Numbered from the stretch's first letter, positions 34,260-45,250 are shown. The stretch is DNA of 64,000 bases from Guptibacillus hwajinpoensis (GCF_005144865.1 NZ_SWFM01000001.1:372001-436000); one strand, 5' to 3'. A program made the numbers and translations. Notes: a model not told the origin generated them from the sequence alone.

Positions 34260-35522
34260 CTAGTCGTTGTTCCACTCTTTCACGATTCGTTCGTAAAGAT
34301 GCGCTGGTGCATAGCCTTTGCATCTGTAGTGGTCCTTCTCTTCATCCCATTTTCGTTCTAACAGGACGGTGTTACTTTGTAAATAGGCAAGCTTATCGCC
34401 TTGATCTGCCTGGATCGAGATTGAGAAGTACTCCATTTGCTTCAAAACTTCTTTTTGAAGACGGTCGTTTAGACTCATCAAGTCAGATTGTTTCAAAGCT
34501 GAAATATGAATTTGTTCGTTCACACTGCTTTGTACAGCAGGATCGGCACGGTCCATCTTATTAAATACCGTTAGCACAGGAATGTGAGATGCTTTTAAAT
34601 CTTTTAGCAACTTAAGTACGATTTCTTCGTGACGTGCTCGATCAGGATGAGAAGCATCAATAACGTGCAGAATAAGGTCGGCTTCCGTTGCTTCTTCAAG
34701 TGTAGATTTAAATGATGCAACAAGGGTAGTTGGAAGATCCTGAATGAAACCAACTGTATCGGTTAAGAGTACATTGTAACCATTAGGAAGCTTCAACTGT
34801 CTTGTCATTGGATCAAGTGTTGCAAACAACTTGTCCTCTTCATATGAATCTGAATTAGTTAACCGATTAAATATCGTTGATTTACCCGCGTTCGTATAGC
34901 CAACTAAAGCAACCTGCATCGTTTCATTTCGTTTTCTTCTTGCGCGGTATTGTTCTCGATGCTTCACCGTATGATCAAGCTGCTTCTTTAAGTCGGTAAT
35001 ACGGTTACGAATATAGCGTCGATCCGTTTCAAGCTTCGTTTCCCCTGGACCTCTTGTACCAATACCGCCCCCAAGCCTTGATAAGGACGTTCCTTGTCCT
35101 GCAAGGCGTGGAAGCATGTATTGAAGCTGTGCAAGTTCAACTTGTAGCATACCTTCTCTTGATCTCGCGCGCTGTGCGAAAATATCAAGAATGAGCTGAG
35201 TACGGTCAATAACTCTAGCATCAAGTACTTCTGAGAGATTACGAAGTTGACTTGGAGAAAGTTCGCTATTAAAAATCACGATACTTGCTTCCTTTTCCTC
35301 AATTAGCTCGGAAAGCTCTTCAACCTTCCCTTTTCCTATAAATGTAGCAGAATGAATGCGTTCGCGTTTTTGCGAAAGAGTACCTTCAACTACACCACCT
35401 GCTGTTTCTGTTAAAGCAGCCAGCTCATCCATCGAATAAGCAAACTGCTCATCACTATATTTTTGAAGCTGACATCCAATCAATATTGCTGGTTCAGCTA
35501 CTTCGATTCGCTCTTTATTCAA
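34260..35522 (-). CDS. hflX: Ribosome-associated GTPase HflX
   Basis: 420 aa. N-terminal HflX domain with the GGIGTRGPGETKLETDRR linker, then a G domain: GYTNAGKST, DTVGFIQDLP and FNKMD. HflX splits stalled or hibernating ribosomes. hflX-ynbB are in one orientation after spoVK. Confidence 0.95.
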   Translation of the reverse strand: MNKERIEVAEPAILIGCQLQKYSDEQFAYSMDELAALTETAGGVVEGTLSQKRERIHSATFIGKGKVEELSELIEEKEASIVIFNSELSPSQLRNLSEVLDARVIDRTQLILDIFAQRARSREGMLQVELAQLQYMLPRLAGQGTSLSRLGGGIGTRGPGETKLETDRRYIRNRITDLKKQLDHTVKHREQYRARRKRNETMQVALVGYTNAGKSTIFNRLTNSDSYEEDKLFATLDPMTRQLKLPNGYNVLLTDTVGFIQDLPTTLVASFKSTLEEATEADLILHVIDASHPDRARHEEIVLKLLKDLKASHIPVLTVFNKMDRADPAVQSSVNEQIHISALKQSDLMSLNDRLQKEVLKQMEYFSISIQADQGDKLAYLQSNTVLLERKWDEEKDHYRCKGYAPAHLYERIVKEWNND

Positions 35523-35577
35523 AGGTACGTTCCCTGCCTTTATCTATCAGTCTGTTCCCATCATACCAGAACCGCAA

Positions 35578-36504
35578 TTAATCTTCTACAGGGATGTCTT
35601 CTGGTAATAAGAGCTCTAATGAAGACCGGTCGATTACCTTTGCTTGAAGCAGTCTCACAGCCTGTTTCCTAATGGCTTTCTCAATAATATTTCTCACAAA
35701 TCTTCCATTACTAAAAGCTGCTGTTTCACGTTCACGTTTTTTAATAAAACTTTGCTTCAACTTCCACTCTGTTTCTTTTGAAAAGCGATATTGACGTTCT
35801 GCTGCCATCTTTCTAGCAATCTCTAGAAGCTGATCATTTGAGTAGTCAGGAAAATCAATAACGAGTGGAAAGCGAGACGGTAAGCCAGGGTTTAACGAAA
35901 GAAAATGCTCCATTTCTTCAGAGTAACCTGCAAGAATAAGGATAAAATCTTTATGATAGTCTTCCATTGCCTTTACTAACGTATCAATTGCTTCTTTTCC
36001 GAAGTCCTTCTCTCCGCCACGTGCCAGTGAATATGCTTCATCGATAAAAAGAATGCCACCTCTAGCTTTCTTAACCAAATCCCTCGTTTTCTGAGCCGTA
36101 TGCCCAATGTACTCTCCTACTAAATCTGCACGTTCTGCCTCAATCAGATGACCTTTAGAAAGTACGTTCATTTCCAGAAAAAGTGTACCAAGAAGACGAG
36201 CAACTGTTGTTTTTCCTGTACCTGGATTTCCTTTGAACATCATATGGAGCGCTTGCGTATTTTGCTTTAAACCGTTCTCTTGCCTGCACTTGTTCACATA
36301 CAGCCAGGCATAGACTTCTTTCAGTAAGTATTTCATTTCTTTAAGTCCTATTAGCTGTTCCATTTCCTGTTGAATCCGCTCAAGTGGCATATGCTTTTTA
36401 GCTGCTTCACTAAGCGCCTCATCAGCCACTTCCTGTACGCCCTCGTTTTGACGGAGAACTATGTTAATTTGACTACTCTTCCGCTGTGTAATCGAATGCT
36501 GCAA
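35578..36504 (-). CDS. spoVK: Stage V sporulation protein K, AAA+ ATPase
   Basis: 308 aa from a TTG start. GGGGTGA lies 5 bases upstream, and the segment from there (SITQRKSSQINIVL) matches the B. subtilis N-terminus. Walker A GNPGTGKTT, Walker B GGILFIDEAY and sensor residues are intact, and ALHMMFKGNPGTGKTTVARLL is nearly identical to known SpoVK. CbxX/CfqX-type ATPase made in the mother cell and needed for spore maturation. Confidence 0.95.
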   Translation of the reverse strand: MQHSITQRKSSQINIVLRQNEGVQEVADEALSEAAKKHMPLERIQQEMEQLIGLKEMKYLLKEVYAWLYVNKCRQENGLKQNTQALHMMFKGNPGTGKTTVARLLGTLFLEMNVLSKGHLIEAERADLVGEYIGHTAQKTRDLVKKARGGILFIDEAYSLARGGEKDFGKEAIDTLVKAMEDYHKDFILILAGYSEEMEHFLSLNPGLPSRFPLVIDFPDYSNDQLLEIARKMAAERQYRFSKETEWKLKQSFIKKRERETAAFSNGRFVRNIIEKAIRKQAVRLLQAKVIDRSSLELLLPEDIPVED

Positions 36505-36575
36505 GATGCTCACCCCGCTTTGATCTGACACGATAGTATACGCACCTGCCCAGAATTCGTGACAAAAGCCCAAAA

Positions 36576-36601
36576 GAAAAACACTCTAGATAGAGTGTTT
36601 A
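36576..36601 (-). terminator. Terminator after the 36599 gene
   Basis: CACTCTA/TAGAGTG stem followed on the minus strand by TTTTTCTTTT; it overlaps the stop codon. Confidence 0.75.
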
Positions 36602-36949
36602 ACTAAACCGTGGAACGTAAGATTCTGGTATAGTTACTTTTTGTTCACTTTTCGGGTGCTGGTACGATCGATAACGGGTAAGATAATCACCATGCTCTAC
36701 CACATCTATTTCAAGCACATGCCCGTTGGAGCGTTCAAGCACCTTCATGAATACTTCGTCTTCATTGAGCGTATATAGAACGAAATTGCTTCTTAAATGA
36801 GTTATCTCTTTCTTTTGTACTTCAGGTAATTTTCTAAATACATCACAAAATCTTTCTTGAGGAACCATATGCTTGCCTTTGCCTGCCGCTTTAGTGATAC
36901 TAACAACTTGTTCAGCTTTATGAATGATTTTCTCTATTATTTTACTCAT
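36599..36949 (-). CDS. Unknown 116-aa protein
   Basis: Not recognised. Soluble and basic, with one cysteine. It starts MSKIIEKIIHKAEQVVSITKAAGKGKHMV, then has a mixed beta region (NFVLYTLNEDEVFMKVLERSNGHVLEIDVVEHGDYL). The ATG has TGGAGG 6 bases upstream. It follows the YdjO-like gene by 13 bp and is probably in the same transcript. Confidence 0.65.
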   Translation of the reverse strand: MSKIIEKIIHKAEQVVSITKAAGKGKHMVPQERFCDVFRKLPEVQKKEITHLRSNFVLYTLNEDEVFMKVLERSNGHVLEIDVVEHGDYLTRYRSYQHPKSEQKVTIPESYVPRFS

Positions 36950-36962
36950 TCTATTCCTCCAT

Positions 36963-37148
36963 TTACTTGATTTCCGGGAGGTTTCGCACTTCACTCATCA
37001 TTTCGGCTCCACATAACGGACATGCTGGCGTATCAGAAAACGAGTAATCTGCCCTCATCCAGCCCGCGCAATCTCCACCTGAACATGACCACACGTCTGT
37101 ATCAACTTCCGGAATCGGTTCTTGCTGCTGTTTTGAAAAAAAGGCCAT
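36963..37148 (-). CDS. ydjO: YdjO-like zinc-ribbon protein
   Basis: 61 aa. Two cysteine pairs (CSGGDC and CPLCG) make a zinc ribbon, and WMRADYSFSDTPACPLCGAEM matches the cold-inducible YdjO family. Function unknown. Confidence 0.85.
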   Translation of the reverse strand: MAFFSKQQQEPIPEVDTDVWSCSGGDCAGWMRADYSFSDTPACPLCGAEMMSEVRNLPEIK

Positions 37149-37274
37149 CTCAACCGCTCCTTTTCTATTTGGTACCTACAGTATTCCCATAAATCCCAAA
37201 ATCATGTAAATGCTTTGAAATAAATTCTATTGTGAACTTTGTTATAATGGAAGAAAACAGAAGGGGGCAACATT

Positions 37275-38255
37275 ATGGAGCTCTTTGAACAAACGCTTCC
37301 TGAATTTCTAGAAGAATACCTTCAATCGCTTGAACGCAAGGGCAGGAAAGCATCTACCCTAAGGCGTTATCGCTATGACCTTGTTGACTTCACCTTCTGG
37401 CTACGGACATATCATCGAAATGTCGATTTTGAGAGCTTTCGTCAGTTAACATCTGAAAGGCTTCAGGAATACATTCGCTTCTTGCATCTAGAACGACACT
37501 ATTCCGAGCGAACACTTAAACGGATCATGACTGTCCTAAACCAAGTATATCGTTATTATATGTCGTTAAATCGAACAAAGAACAATCCAATGAAAGATGT
37601 TGTCCTACCTACAAATGATGTTTCAGGGTACATTCACACCGATTTTCTTCTTGAGGAGGAATGCGAAAAGCTATTAGGAACGATTGTCTCTTTCGATGAT
37701 CTAACAGAAAACCAGTTAAGGGCACGAGAGTTTCTAATTGATCGCAATTTAATGATTGCTCGTCTTTTCCTTTCGTATGGCCTTACACTACAGGAGTTAT
37801 GTGGACTTTCAATGAAAGACGTCTCTTTTGAACAGAATGAACTTCTCGTCACGTCTGCGTATGGTAAACGAACCATACACCTTGACGTTGAACACAAAAA
37901 AGTCCTATATTCCTATTATCATACGATTCCTACTCCTGTAAGACCAAGATTAAAAAGTGATGACCCTTTGTTCGTATCTTTTGATTTCCAGCGCCAGACG
38001 TATAGATGGAGCTATGAAGTTGATCGCCCGAAGAGACTGACAGAAATCGCTGTCCAAAAAATGATTCGACAAGAAGTCCAGCGTGCTGGACTTCGAAAAG
38101 GAGTTTCAGCACAGCACATGAGACGCACTTGTGTTATCCGAGCCATTGAAAACGATTTGTCGATTGATCAGCTTCGTACACAATTCGGCATGAAATCAGA
38201 TTTAACTCTGAAACGCTATTTTGATTACATGGAAGAGCAGCAAATAACATCCTAA
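37275..38255 (+). CDS. Tyrosine-recombinase-like protein with altered active site
   Basis: 326 aa. N-terminal SAM-like core-binding domain (FLEEYLQSLERKGRKASTLRRYRYDL), C-terminal integrase fold. The usual GxRxSEL arginine segment reads GLTLQEL here, the HxLR box is present as HMRR, the second His (LGH) reads FGM, and the terminal Tyr is kept in KRYF. Two catalytic positions are therefore lost, suggesting DNA binding without normal strand exchange. Full length, with a GGGGG site upstream. Convergent with hfq. No phage genes nearby. Confidence 0.75.
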   Translation: MELFEQTLPEFLEEYLQSLERKGRKASTLRRYRYDLVDFTFWLRTYHRNVDFESFRQLTSERLQEYIRFLHLERHYSERTLKRIMTVLNQVYRYYMSLNRTKNNPMKDVVLPTNDVSGYIHTDFLLEEECEKLLGTIVSFDDLTENQLRAREFLIDRNLMIARLFLSYGLTLQELCGLSMKDVSFEQNELLVTSAYGKRTIHLDVEHKKVLYSYYHTIPTPVRPRLKSDDPLFVSFDFQRQTYRWSYEVDRPKRLTEIAVQKMIRQEVQRAGLRKGVSAQHMRRTCVIRAIENDLSIDQLRTQFGMKSDLTLKRYFDYMEEQQITS

Positions 38256-38265
38256 TTTTGATATG

Positions 38266-38312
38266 AAAAAGTCCCTCATCCTGCATAGATCAGAACGAGG
38301 GACCAGTTTTTT
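38266..38312. terminator. Terminator between recombinase-like gene and hfq
   Basis: GTCCCTC/GAGGGAC stem with long loop, AAAAA before and seven Ts after; can serve both strands. Confidence 0.7.
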
Positions 38313-38545
38313 TACTTGTCAGACTCAAAATTTATTTCAACTGATCGCTGTGGAGCGAAAGTAGAAATGGCGTGTTTGTAAATCAGTTGTTGTTTACCGT
38401 CGGACTCAAGGATAATCGTGAAATTATCAAATCCTTTGATTGTCCCTTTTAGCTGAAATCCATTAAGCAGATAAACCGTTGCAAATACATTGTCTTTTCT
38501 CAATTGATTTAAAAATTGATCCTGGATGTTAATTTGCTGCTTCAT
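38312..38545 (-). CDS. hfq: RNA chaperone Hfq
   Basis: 77 aa. Sm1 ([37 protein letters not shown]) and Sm2 ([13 protein letters not shown]) motifs are intact. Forms hexamers that bind small RNAs and mRNAs. Follows miaA by 46 bp, as in most bacteria. Confidence 0.97.
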   Translation of the reverse strand: MKQQINIQDQFLNQLRKDNVFATVYLLNGFQLKGTIKGFDNFTIILESDGKQQLIYKHAISTFAPQRSVEINFESDK

Positions 38546-38591
38546 TGTCAGTCCTCCTCTTTTTCTCTAAAGGCATTCATTTACTACATTT

Positions 38592-39542
38592 CTAGCTTTC
38601 TGCTAACTTTCCTGCTACAACTTTCAAGATTGTCTGTATTTTTTCTTCACGGTCCTCCGTCATATCGAACCAATCCAACTCCATTTGATGGCGAAACCAG
38701 GTTAATTGACGTTTCGCATACCTTCTTGAGTTTTGCTTCAATTCATTCACTGCTTCTTCATACGAGACGCGCCCCTCAATGAAACGGTAGATTTCCTTAT
38801 AGCCAATCGCTTGCACTGATTGACACTCTAGAACACCTGAAGCGTGAAGACCTCTCGCTTCCTCAAGTAAGCCGCCCTCCATCATAAGGTCCACTCTTCT
38901 ATTGATTCGATCATATAGCAAGTCACGATCCATCGTAAGACCAACATTAACGAGATTGTAAGGAGAATGTTCTGGGAGATCGTCTTTTGAGGTCGATACC
39001 GGCTCACCGGTTACGTGATAGACTTCAAGTGCCCTTATGACTCTTCTTACATTATTCGGATGTATGCGATCATAGCTTATAGGATCGATCTCTTTCAGCC
39101 TCGAATGGAACGCTACAGCACCTTCTTCATCTGCAAGTCGTTCAAGTTTCTCCCGATATTCAGGATCTTCTTTTGCTTCAGAGAAAGCATATTGATGCGT
39201 GACTGCTTTAACATAAAGACCTGTTCCACCAGCTATAATTGCCACTTTCCCGCGTCTATTTATATCAGTAACAAGATCTGTAGCAAGTTTCTGAAATTCA
39301 GCAGCTGAAAAGTTGTCAGTAGGATTTTTAATATCGATCAAATAATGAGGAATCCCATCCATCTCTTCTGTGGTCACTTTAGCCGTCCCGATGTCCATGC
39401 CCCTGTAAATTTGCATGGAATCGCCACTGATGATCTCACCATTAAGTGCTTTTGCAAGTTCAATGCTTGTCTTCGTTTTCCCAACAGCCGTCGGACCGAG
39501 AACGGTAACTAGCTTTTGTTTCTCTTTATCCATGTATTTCAC
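38592..39542 (-). CDS. miaA: tRNA dimethylallyltransferase MiaA
   Basis: 316 aa. Adds the isopentenyl group to A37 of UNN-decoding tRNAs. P-loop GPTAVGKT, GDSMQIYRGMDIGTAK and IAGGTGLYVKA are visible. GTG start with AAGGA 6 bases upstream; an ATG three codons later is the alternative. MiaB, the next enzyme on this base, is encoded at 45700. Confidence 0.96.
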   Translation of the reverse strand: MKYMDKEKQKLVTVLGPTAVGKTKTSIELAKALNGEIISGDSMQIYRGMDIGTAKVTTEEMDGIPHYLIDIKNPTDNFSAAEFQKLATDLVTDINRRGKVAIIAGGTGLYVKAVTHQYAFSEAKEDPEYREKLERLADEEGAVAFHSRLKEIDPISYDRIHPNNVRRVIRALEVYHVTGEPVSTSKDDLPEHSPYNLVNVGLTMDRDLLYDRINRRVDLMMEGGLLEEARGLHASGVLECQSVQAIGYKEIYRFIEGRVSYEEAVNELKQNSRRYAKRQLTWFRHQMELDWFDMTEDREEKIQTILKVVAGKLAES

Positions 39543-39575
39543 GTACTTTCCTTCAAGGTTTTCTCATTGTGCTCG

Positions 39576-41447
39576 TTACATAACCCTCTTAAACATCTTT
39601 TCCATCTCATACGTTGAATAATGTATGATAATCGGTCTACCGTGAGGACATGTATACGGATCAATTGATTGACGTAACGTCTCAAGTAGGGTGAATACTT
39701 CATCATCACGCAAATGACGATTCGCTTTAATGGATTTCTTACACGACATCATGATGGCCGCTTCCTCACGAAGTTTCTTCACATCGATTGCACGATTATC
39801 AACGACTTCTTGAATCAATTCCTCAATGGTATTCTGTTCGGCGCCTTTCGGAAACCAGACCGGATGAGCGCTTACCATATAGCTATTCCGTCCAAATGAC
39901 TCAAGAAACACTCCGACTTTAGCAAGATCATCTATTCTACTATCAATAATAGCCGATTCAGACGTATTGTACTCCAGAGTAAATGGCACAAGAAGTTCTT
40001 GTACGACTGGATCAATTTCACCAACTTTTTCACGGTAAAATTCATATTTAATTCGCTCCTGTGCGGCATGCTGATCGATGATATATAGCCCGTTCTCATT
40101 TTGAGCGAGAATATAGGTGCCATGCATCTGACCAATTGGATAAAGTGGCGGGATTCGAGTTTCACTATCATTTGTTTCTTTCACATAATCCATCGCCATT
40201 TCAAGCTCGTCACGAGTCTCAGGCTCAGACTGATTCGTCTCGTAGTCGTCTGACTTCAATTCTTCCTTCACAATAAACGGCTCATTGAAATCCCTTGTGA
40301 CTGGAGCGGTTTCTTCTGAGTGAACGGTTTTAAACTCTGGTTCTTTCACTTCCTGAACAGGCGCTTCCTCTCGCACCTTAGATCGATCATGCTGAAATTG
40401 AAAAGCAGGCTGCTCGCTTTCTGGTTCCTTCTTCTTTGGCAAGGTTTGTTCAGGAATGAGTTCGATCCTCTTAAAGATTCCTTTAATCGCATTTTCGATC
40501 GCTAGCGCAAGATCCTGCTCTTTACTAATGCGCGCCTCGAGTTTCGAAGGATGAACGTTCACATCAATTAACGTTGGATTCATTTTAATATGAAGAACCA
40601 CGATCGGATAACGTCCGATTGGAAGTAGCGTATGATAGCCCTGTTGAATTCCTTTTGATATCGTGAAGTTTTTGATGTAGCGTCCATTGATTACAAGCGA
40701 AATATACTGCCTTGACGCTCGTGTTAATTCCGGTTTGGCAGCATAACCAGTCACTGTAAAATCAATTGTCTCTGCATGTAATGGAAGCATTTTACGAGCT
40801 GTGTTGTAGCCGTAAATTGCCGCAATTACTTGCAATAGATCACCATTTCCAGTTGTAGACAGCAATTTCTTTCCATTATGAAAAAAGCGAAAGGCTATGT
40901 CAGGATGGGCCATGGCTTGACGGTTAATCACATCTGCAACATTTGCTAGTTCTGTGTGAACGGTTTTCATATGTTTTAAGCGAGCTGGCGTATTATAAAA
41001 TAGTCCAGTGATCGTCATTTCCGTTCCTTTTCGGCTATCCGTCGCTTTGAACTCAGCAACTTTTCCTGCTTCTATTCGTACATAAGTTCCAGCAGCATCA
41101 CCCGTTGATGTTTTCAATTCAAGATGAGAAACAGCTGCGATACTAGGAAGGGCCTCACCACGGAACCCTAGCGTTTCAATTTGAAATAAATCCCGCTCAT
41201 TTTTAATTTTACTTGTAGCATGACGGAAGAAAGCGAGCTTACAATCTTCCTCATCCATCCCACTACCATTATCTACGATGCGGATTTTGGAAAGACCGCC
41301 TTCTTCTATTTCAATTGAAATTTCACTGCTCTCTGCATCAATGGCATTCTCAACCAGTTCTTTTACGACAGAAGCCGGCCTTTCGACTACTTCACCAGCA
41401 GCGATCTTGTTTGAAAGCTGATCATCAAGCTGTACGATCTTTCCCAT
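39576..41447 (-). CDS. mutL: DNA mismatch repair protein MutL
   Basis: 623 aa. GHKL ATPase motifs NAIDA, DNGSGM and GFRGEAL at the N-terminus. The C-terminal endonuclease motif [12 protein letters not shown] and the CPHGRP zinc segment are both present, so this is a nicking MutL. The ATG follows AGGTGAGGA. It begins 19 bp after mutS. Confidence 0.97.
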   Translation of the reverse strand: MGKIVQLDDQLSNKIAAGEVVERPASVVKELVENAIDAESSEISIEIEEGGLSKIRIVDNGSGMDEEDCKLAFFRHATSKIKNERDLFQIETLGFRGEALPSIAAVSHLELKTSTGDAAGTYVRIEAGKVAEFKATDSRKGTEMTITGLFYNTPARLKHMKTVHTELANVADVINRQAMAHPDIAFRFFHNGKKLLSTTGNGDLLQVIAAIYGYNTARKMLPLHAETIDFTVTGYAAKPELTRASRQYISLVINGRYIKNFTISKGIQQGYHTLLPIGRYPIVVLHIKMNPTLIDVNVHPSKLEARISKEQDLALAIENAIKGIFKRIELIPEQTLPKKKEPESEQPAFQFQHDRSKVREEAPVQEVKEPEFKTVHSEETAPVTRDFNEPFIVKEELKSDDYETNQSEPETRDELEMAMDYVKETNDSETRIPPLYPIGQMHGTYILAQNENGLYIIDQHAAQERIKYEFYREKVGEIDPVVQELLVPFTLEYNTSESAIIDSRIDDLAKVGVFLESFGRNSYMVSAHPVWFPKGAEQNTIEELIQEVVDNRAIDVKKLREEAAIMMSCKKSIKANRHLRDDEVFTLLETLRQSIDPYTCPHGRPIIIHYSTYEMEKMFKRVM

Positions 41448-41466
41448 TGTCCTCACCTTTCTTTCA

Positions 41467-44082
41467 TTATGACTTTAAATGCTTTTTCAGCTCATACAAT
41501 GTATTAATCGCATCCATTGGCGTCATTTCCATAATATCAACGGATTTTAACCGATCTAGAATCGCCTTTTCAGCAGAAGTTCTTGCAGGCTTACGGCTCG
41601 CATCTTCATTAAAGAAAGCAAGCTGTGCTTCTTCTACTGACGCCTTATCTTTGGTGGGTTCGACTGTGGTAGAAGCTAACTCATTCTTTGAAGCTGAAAC
41701 TGAATACGAGTCTGATTCGAACTCTTTGAGTATCGCCTCAGCACGTTTTATAAGCGATTCCGGTAAATTCGCTAGCTGCGCTACATGGATTCCATAGCTT
41801 TTATCAGCTGATCCATCGTGTACCCGGTGTAAGAATACAACTCGTCCTTTTTCTTCAACTGCCTTCACGTGAACGTTCTTAACACGATCAAGCTCCTCCT
41901 CGAGCGTTGTAAGCTCATGATAGTGAGTAGAGAAAAGTGTTTTTGCTCTTACTTCACTATGCACGTACTCAATAATTGATTGTGCGAGTGCCATGCCATC
42001 ATACGTAGAAGTCCCTCTCCCGATTTCATCAAGAAGAATTAAACTATCCTGGGTAGCGCGCGTGATCGCGTAGTTTGCTTCAAGCATTTCCACCATGAAC
42101 GTACTTTGACCGGCCGCTAGGTCATCTGCAGCACCGATTCTTGTAAAAATCTGATCAAATACTGGTAGAACAGCAGATTCAGCTGGCACAAAGCAACCGA
42201 TTTGACCAAGAATGGAGATTAACGCAAGCTGCCTCATGTACGTACTTTTCCCGCTCATGTTAGGACCTGTTATGAGTAGAATTTCTCGATCACGATCCAT
42301 TATCACATCGTTCGCAACATACTCTCGACCTTTAAGCATTTTTTCAACAACCGGATGACGCCCACCCTCAACGGCTACTTTCCGTTCTTTTGAGAAAACA
42401 GGCTTTGTAAATCGATTCTCTTCACTTACAACCGCAAAAGCCTGTAACACATCGAGCTCGCTAATTTTTCTAGCCAATTGCTGTAGCTGAGGGATAAACG
42501 CTTTAACCTCTTCACGTACATTGGCAAATAAACTATATTCTAGATCCACAATTTTTTCTTCCGCTTCTAGAATCAAGGTTTCCTTTTCCTTAAGCTCAGG
42601 TGTAATAAACCGCTCAGCATTAGAAAGGGTTTGTTTACGCTCATATCTGCCTTCAGGGAGATTAGGAAGATTCGACCTTGTTACTTCGATGTAATAACCA
42701 AATACTTTGTTATAACCGATTTTGAGCGATTTAATTCCAGTCCGCTCCCGCTCCTGCATTTGAAGTGCCGCGATCCAATCTTTCCCGTTACGACTCGCAT
42801 CACGATATTTATCAAGATCCTCATGATACCCATCGCGAATCATTTGCCCTTCCTTAACGGAAAGCGGCGGGTTATCTTCAATCGCATCTTGCAATAGTTT
42901 CACAAGTTCTTCACATGGAAGAATCTCTTCCCCGAGTTCCTTCGCATATGGATTATCAAGCGAGTTCACAGCTTGCTTAATTTCAGGGATTTTCTCAAGC
43001 GACTTTCTTAGTTGTACAAGATCTCTAGCATTTAAATTCCCAAACGCAACCTTCCCAGCAAGACGTTCTAAATCATAAACACCTTGAAGCTGTTCTCTAA
43101 TCGTTTCCCGTTCGAAAAATTGCTTCATCAGTGTTTCAACAAGCTCCTGGCGCTTTTCTATCTCCCTTTGCTTCAAAAGTGGCCGTTCTACCCATTGCTT
43201 TAAAAGTCTCCCGCCCATAGCAGTAACAGAACTATCAAGAAACCAGACTAGAGAGCCTGTCCGCTTTTTGTCGCGAATCGTTTCAACGAGTTCAAGATTT
43301 CGTTTTGAGTTTACATCAAGCTTCATATATTGAGATATATGATAATGACGAAGAGGCTGCAAGTGATCCATCGACCGCTTCTGTGTTCGAATCAAATACT
43401 GAAGCAAACGACCAAACACATCCAATAGCTTTGGTTGATCGATATGGTCACTAAGCGTGGTTAACGCTTCAGGAATCGTAGTGTCGTCCTCAATCGAAAT
43501 CGTAACTGTCATCCGTTCTTGAATTGCATTTGACAGCTCCTCACTCTTGCTGTTAAGAATCACTTCCCGTGGTGCAAGGTTAGAAAGCTCTCCAATGACT
43601 TCATGGTGATCACCAGCCAAAATAGTTGCCATTGATTCCCCAGTCGTTAAATCATTTGCTGCAAGCGCAAAGGTATTGTCTTCAAATGCTGAAATCGCAA
43701 CAATGTAATTGTTCTCTTTCTCTTTAATTAAGTGATCAGACATTACCGTTCCTGGTGTAATGAGCTGAACCACTTCTCTTCTCACAACCCCTTTGGCCTG
43801 TTTTGGATCCTCGGTTTGCTCACAAATCGCAATCTTATAGCCTTTTGTTACTAGTTGAGATATATAATTATCAGCAGCATGGTAAGGCACGCCACACATC
43901 GGAATGCGCCCCTGCTCACCACCATCTCTGCTCGTTAACGTAATTTCCAATTCCTTCGATGCACGTGTCGCATCATCAAAAAACATTTCATAAAAATCGC
44001 CTAAACGAAAAAATAAAAAGGCATCCTGATACTCTGCCTTAATTCTAAGATATTGCTCCATCATAGGTGTATATCGCGCCAT
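41467..44082 (-). CDS. mutS: DNA mismatch repair protein MutS
   Basis: 871 aa. The mismatch-contact Phe lies in the N-terminal [11 protein letters not shown] segment. ATPase motifs are GPNMSGKST, Walker [13 protein letters not shown] and STHYHEL, with a C-terminal dimer/clamp region. Recognises mispairs and recruits MutL. mutS-mutL operon. Confidence 0.98.
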   Translation of the reverse strand: MARYTPMMEQYLRIKAEYQDAFLFFRLGDFYEMFFDDATRASKELEITLTSRDGGEQGRIPMCGVPYHAADNYISQLVTKGYKIAICEQTEDPKQAKGVVRREVVQLITPGTVMSDHLIKEKENNYIVAISAFEDNTFALAANDLTTGESMATILAGDHHEVIGELSNLAPREVILNSKSEELSNAIQERMTVTISIEDDTTIPEALTTLSDHIDQPKLLDVFGRLLQYLIRTQKRSMDHLQPLRHYHISQYMKLDVNSKRNLELVETIRDKKRTGSLVWFLDSSVTAMGGRLLKQWVERPLLKQREIEKRQELVETLMKQFFERETIREQLQGVYDLERLAGKVAFGNLNARDLVQLRKSLEKIPEIKQAVNSLDNPYAKELGEEILPCEELVKLLQDAIEDNPPLSVKEGQMIRDGYHEDLDKYRDASRNGKDWIAALQMQERERTGIKSLKIGYNKVFGYYIEVTRSNLPNLPEGRYERKQTLSNAERFITPELKEKETLILEAEEKIVDLEYSLFANVREEVKAFIPQLQQLARKISELDVLQAFAVVSEENRFTKPVFSKERKVAVEGGRHPVVEKMLKGREYVANDVIMDRDREILLITGPNMSGKSTYMRQLALISILGQIGCFVPAESAVLPVFDQIFTRIGAADDLAAGQSTFMVEMLEANYAITRATQDSLILLDEIGRGTSTYDGMALAQSIIEYVHSEVRAKTLFSTHYHELTTLEEELDRVKNVHVKAVEEKGRVVFLHRVHDGSADKSYGIHVAQLANLPESLIKRAEAILKEFESDSYSVSASKNELASTTVEPTKDKASVEEAQLAFFNEDASRKPARTSAEKAILDRLKSVDIMEMTPMDAINTLYELKKHLKS

Positions 44083-44132
44083 GATTTTTCTCCACCAATC
44101 TCAATTCTATTCAGCTAATAGTATATCATATC

Positions 44133-44420
44133 AGAAAAGCGGAGTGGGCCTGTTAAAATCCGTAGGATGTTGGAACCCAATCAGATGAGACGCTTTTTGT
44201 ATCAACTGATTGGGTGAAACAGCCGGAGGATTTGGCCCATGCAGCTGGATCAGAAAAGCGGAAGTGGCCGTTTAGACTCGACAGGCACTGGAGCCTTTCA
44301 AAATGAACACGTTCTTTGTGTTCAGGTTGAAAGGTGAAGTGACCGAGAGTCTGCCCACTGCAGCTAGATCAAGAAAAGCGGAAGTTACCATTTAAGTCCG
44401 AAAAGCGATGGAGACCATCA
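44133..44420. repeat. Cluster of three fold-back repeats
   Basis: Two nearly full copies (44133-44250 and 44252-44369, 118 bp each) and one truncated copy (44372-44420). Each begins AGAAAAGCGGA and the full ones end GCAGCTRGAT. Within each copy the two arms are complementary, and the arms differ between copies while still pairing. This is the type of intergenic element common in Bacillaceae. It fills the gap between mutS and cotE. Confidence 0.75.
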
Positions 44421-44426
44421 ACCCAA

Positions 44427-44461
44427 ATAAAAACCAGGAAGAAGGTTTGCTTCTCCCTGGT
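44427..44461 (-). terminator. Terminator of cotE
   Basis: Twelve-bp stem ACCAGGGAGAAG with one mismatch, then TTTTTATTT on the minus strand. Confidence 0.75.
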
Positions 44462-44465
44462 ATAG

Positions 44466-45014
44466 CTATTCTTCAAGATCACCAATTAAAAAGTTCGGAT
44501 CTAAATCTTCAAACTCTTCATCATCAACTTCATAATCCCAATCATCGTCGTCTCCACAGCCATCTGGATTTACATAAACACAAATTTTGGTTTCCCCGAT
44601 TACTTCAACGAGGAACTCTCTCTCTACCTGGACAATGATTTTGTGACCACTCGGAGCTATGGTAGCTTCAAGTGCATTCGGCTCTTGTATCGCTTTCGCC
44701 ACTACTTCTTCAGCCACACAGTCTTTGTCTTTATAGCGAAGAGGAATTTCTTCACGGTATTTTACATTTTCTGTTACGACTTCTGTTTTCGTATTATGGC
44801 TGTAAGAGTACCAGATATTAATGTCATAAGAGCCTTCAACGACTACGCAGTCACCGTGCTTCTTTGAAGTAAATTCATTGTTAATAATCCAACAACCTAG
44901 TATACTTGATGGTTTATGCGATGGTGTTACTGTGTGTGTATCCTGTGTAAATTTACGCCCTTTTCCGCAAACTGCTTTGGCGAATATCTCTCTGTAATTA
45001 TAATCCTCTGACAT
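44466..45014 (-). CDS. cotE: Outer spore coat morphogenetic protein CotE
   Basis: 182 aa, close to the B. subtilis 181. [22 protein letters not shown] at the start, CWIINNEF near residue 41, and a very acidic C-terminus ([18 protein letters not shown]). Made in the mother cell; organises the outer coat. Two 25-bp tandem repeats lie upstream. Confidence 0.95.
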   Translation of the reverse strand: MSEDYNYREIFAKAVCGKGRKFTQDTHTVTPSHKPSSILGCWIINNEFTSKKHGDCVVVEGSYDINIWYSYSHNTKTEVVTENVKYREEIPLRYKDKDCVAEEVVAKAIQEPNALEATIAPSGHKIIVQVEREFLVEVIGETKICVYVNPDGCGDDDDWDYEVDDEEFEDLDPNFLIGDLEE

Positions 45015-45087
45015 CGATCATACCTCCTCTTCCAATCTTCATTCTCATCCTATGCAAGACAAACGACTAGTGTGCCTCTTTTTTTAT

Positions 45088-45137
45088 CCCACCCTTAAGT
45101 GGCAGTAATTCTCCCACCTTTAAATGGAAGTTTCACT
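45088..45137. repeat. 25-bp tandem repeat upstream of cotE
   Basis: CCCACC-Y-TTAARTGG-MAGT in two adjacent 25-bp units at 45088-45112 and 45113-45137, 74-123 bases before the cotE start. The rest of the 45015-45283 gap shows no other recognisable feature. Confidence 0.55.
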
Positions 45138-45250
45138 CTATCAAGGCTGTTCCACTATCAGTCTATGTCTTTAATGTCCAATGCTTTACAACCTTTTGAT
45201 ATTTTTCTAAAAAAAATACGGTATATGAAATTTATTTAATAGAACAAATA

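Noticed and set aside
44133..44420. CRISPR array
   Set aside because: Repeats are 118 bp, adjacent, self-complementary and without spacers; no cas genes occur in the window.
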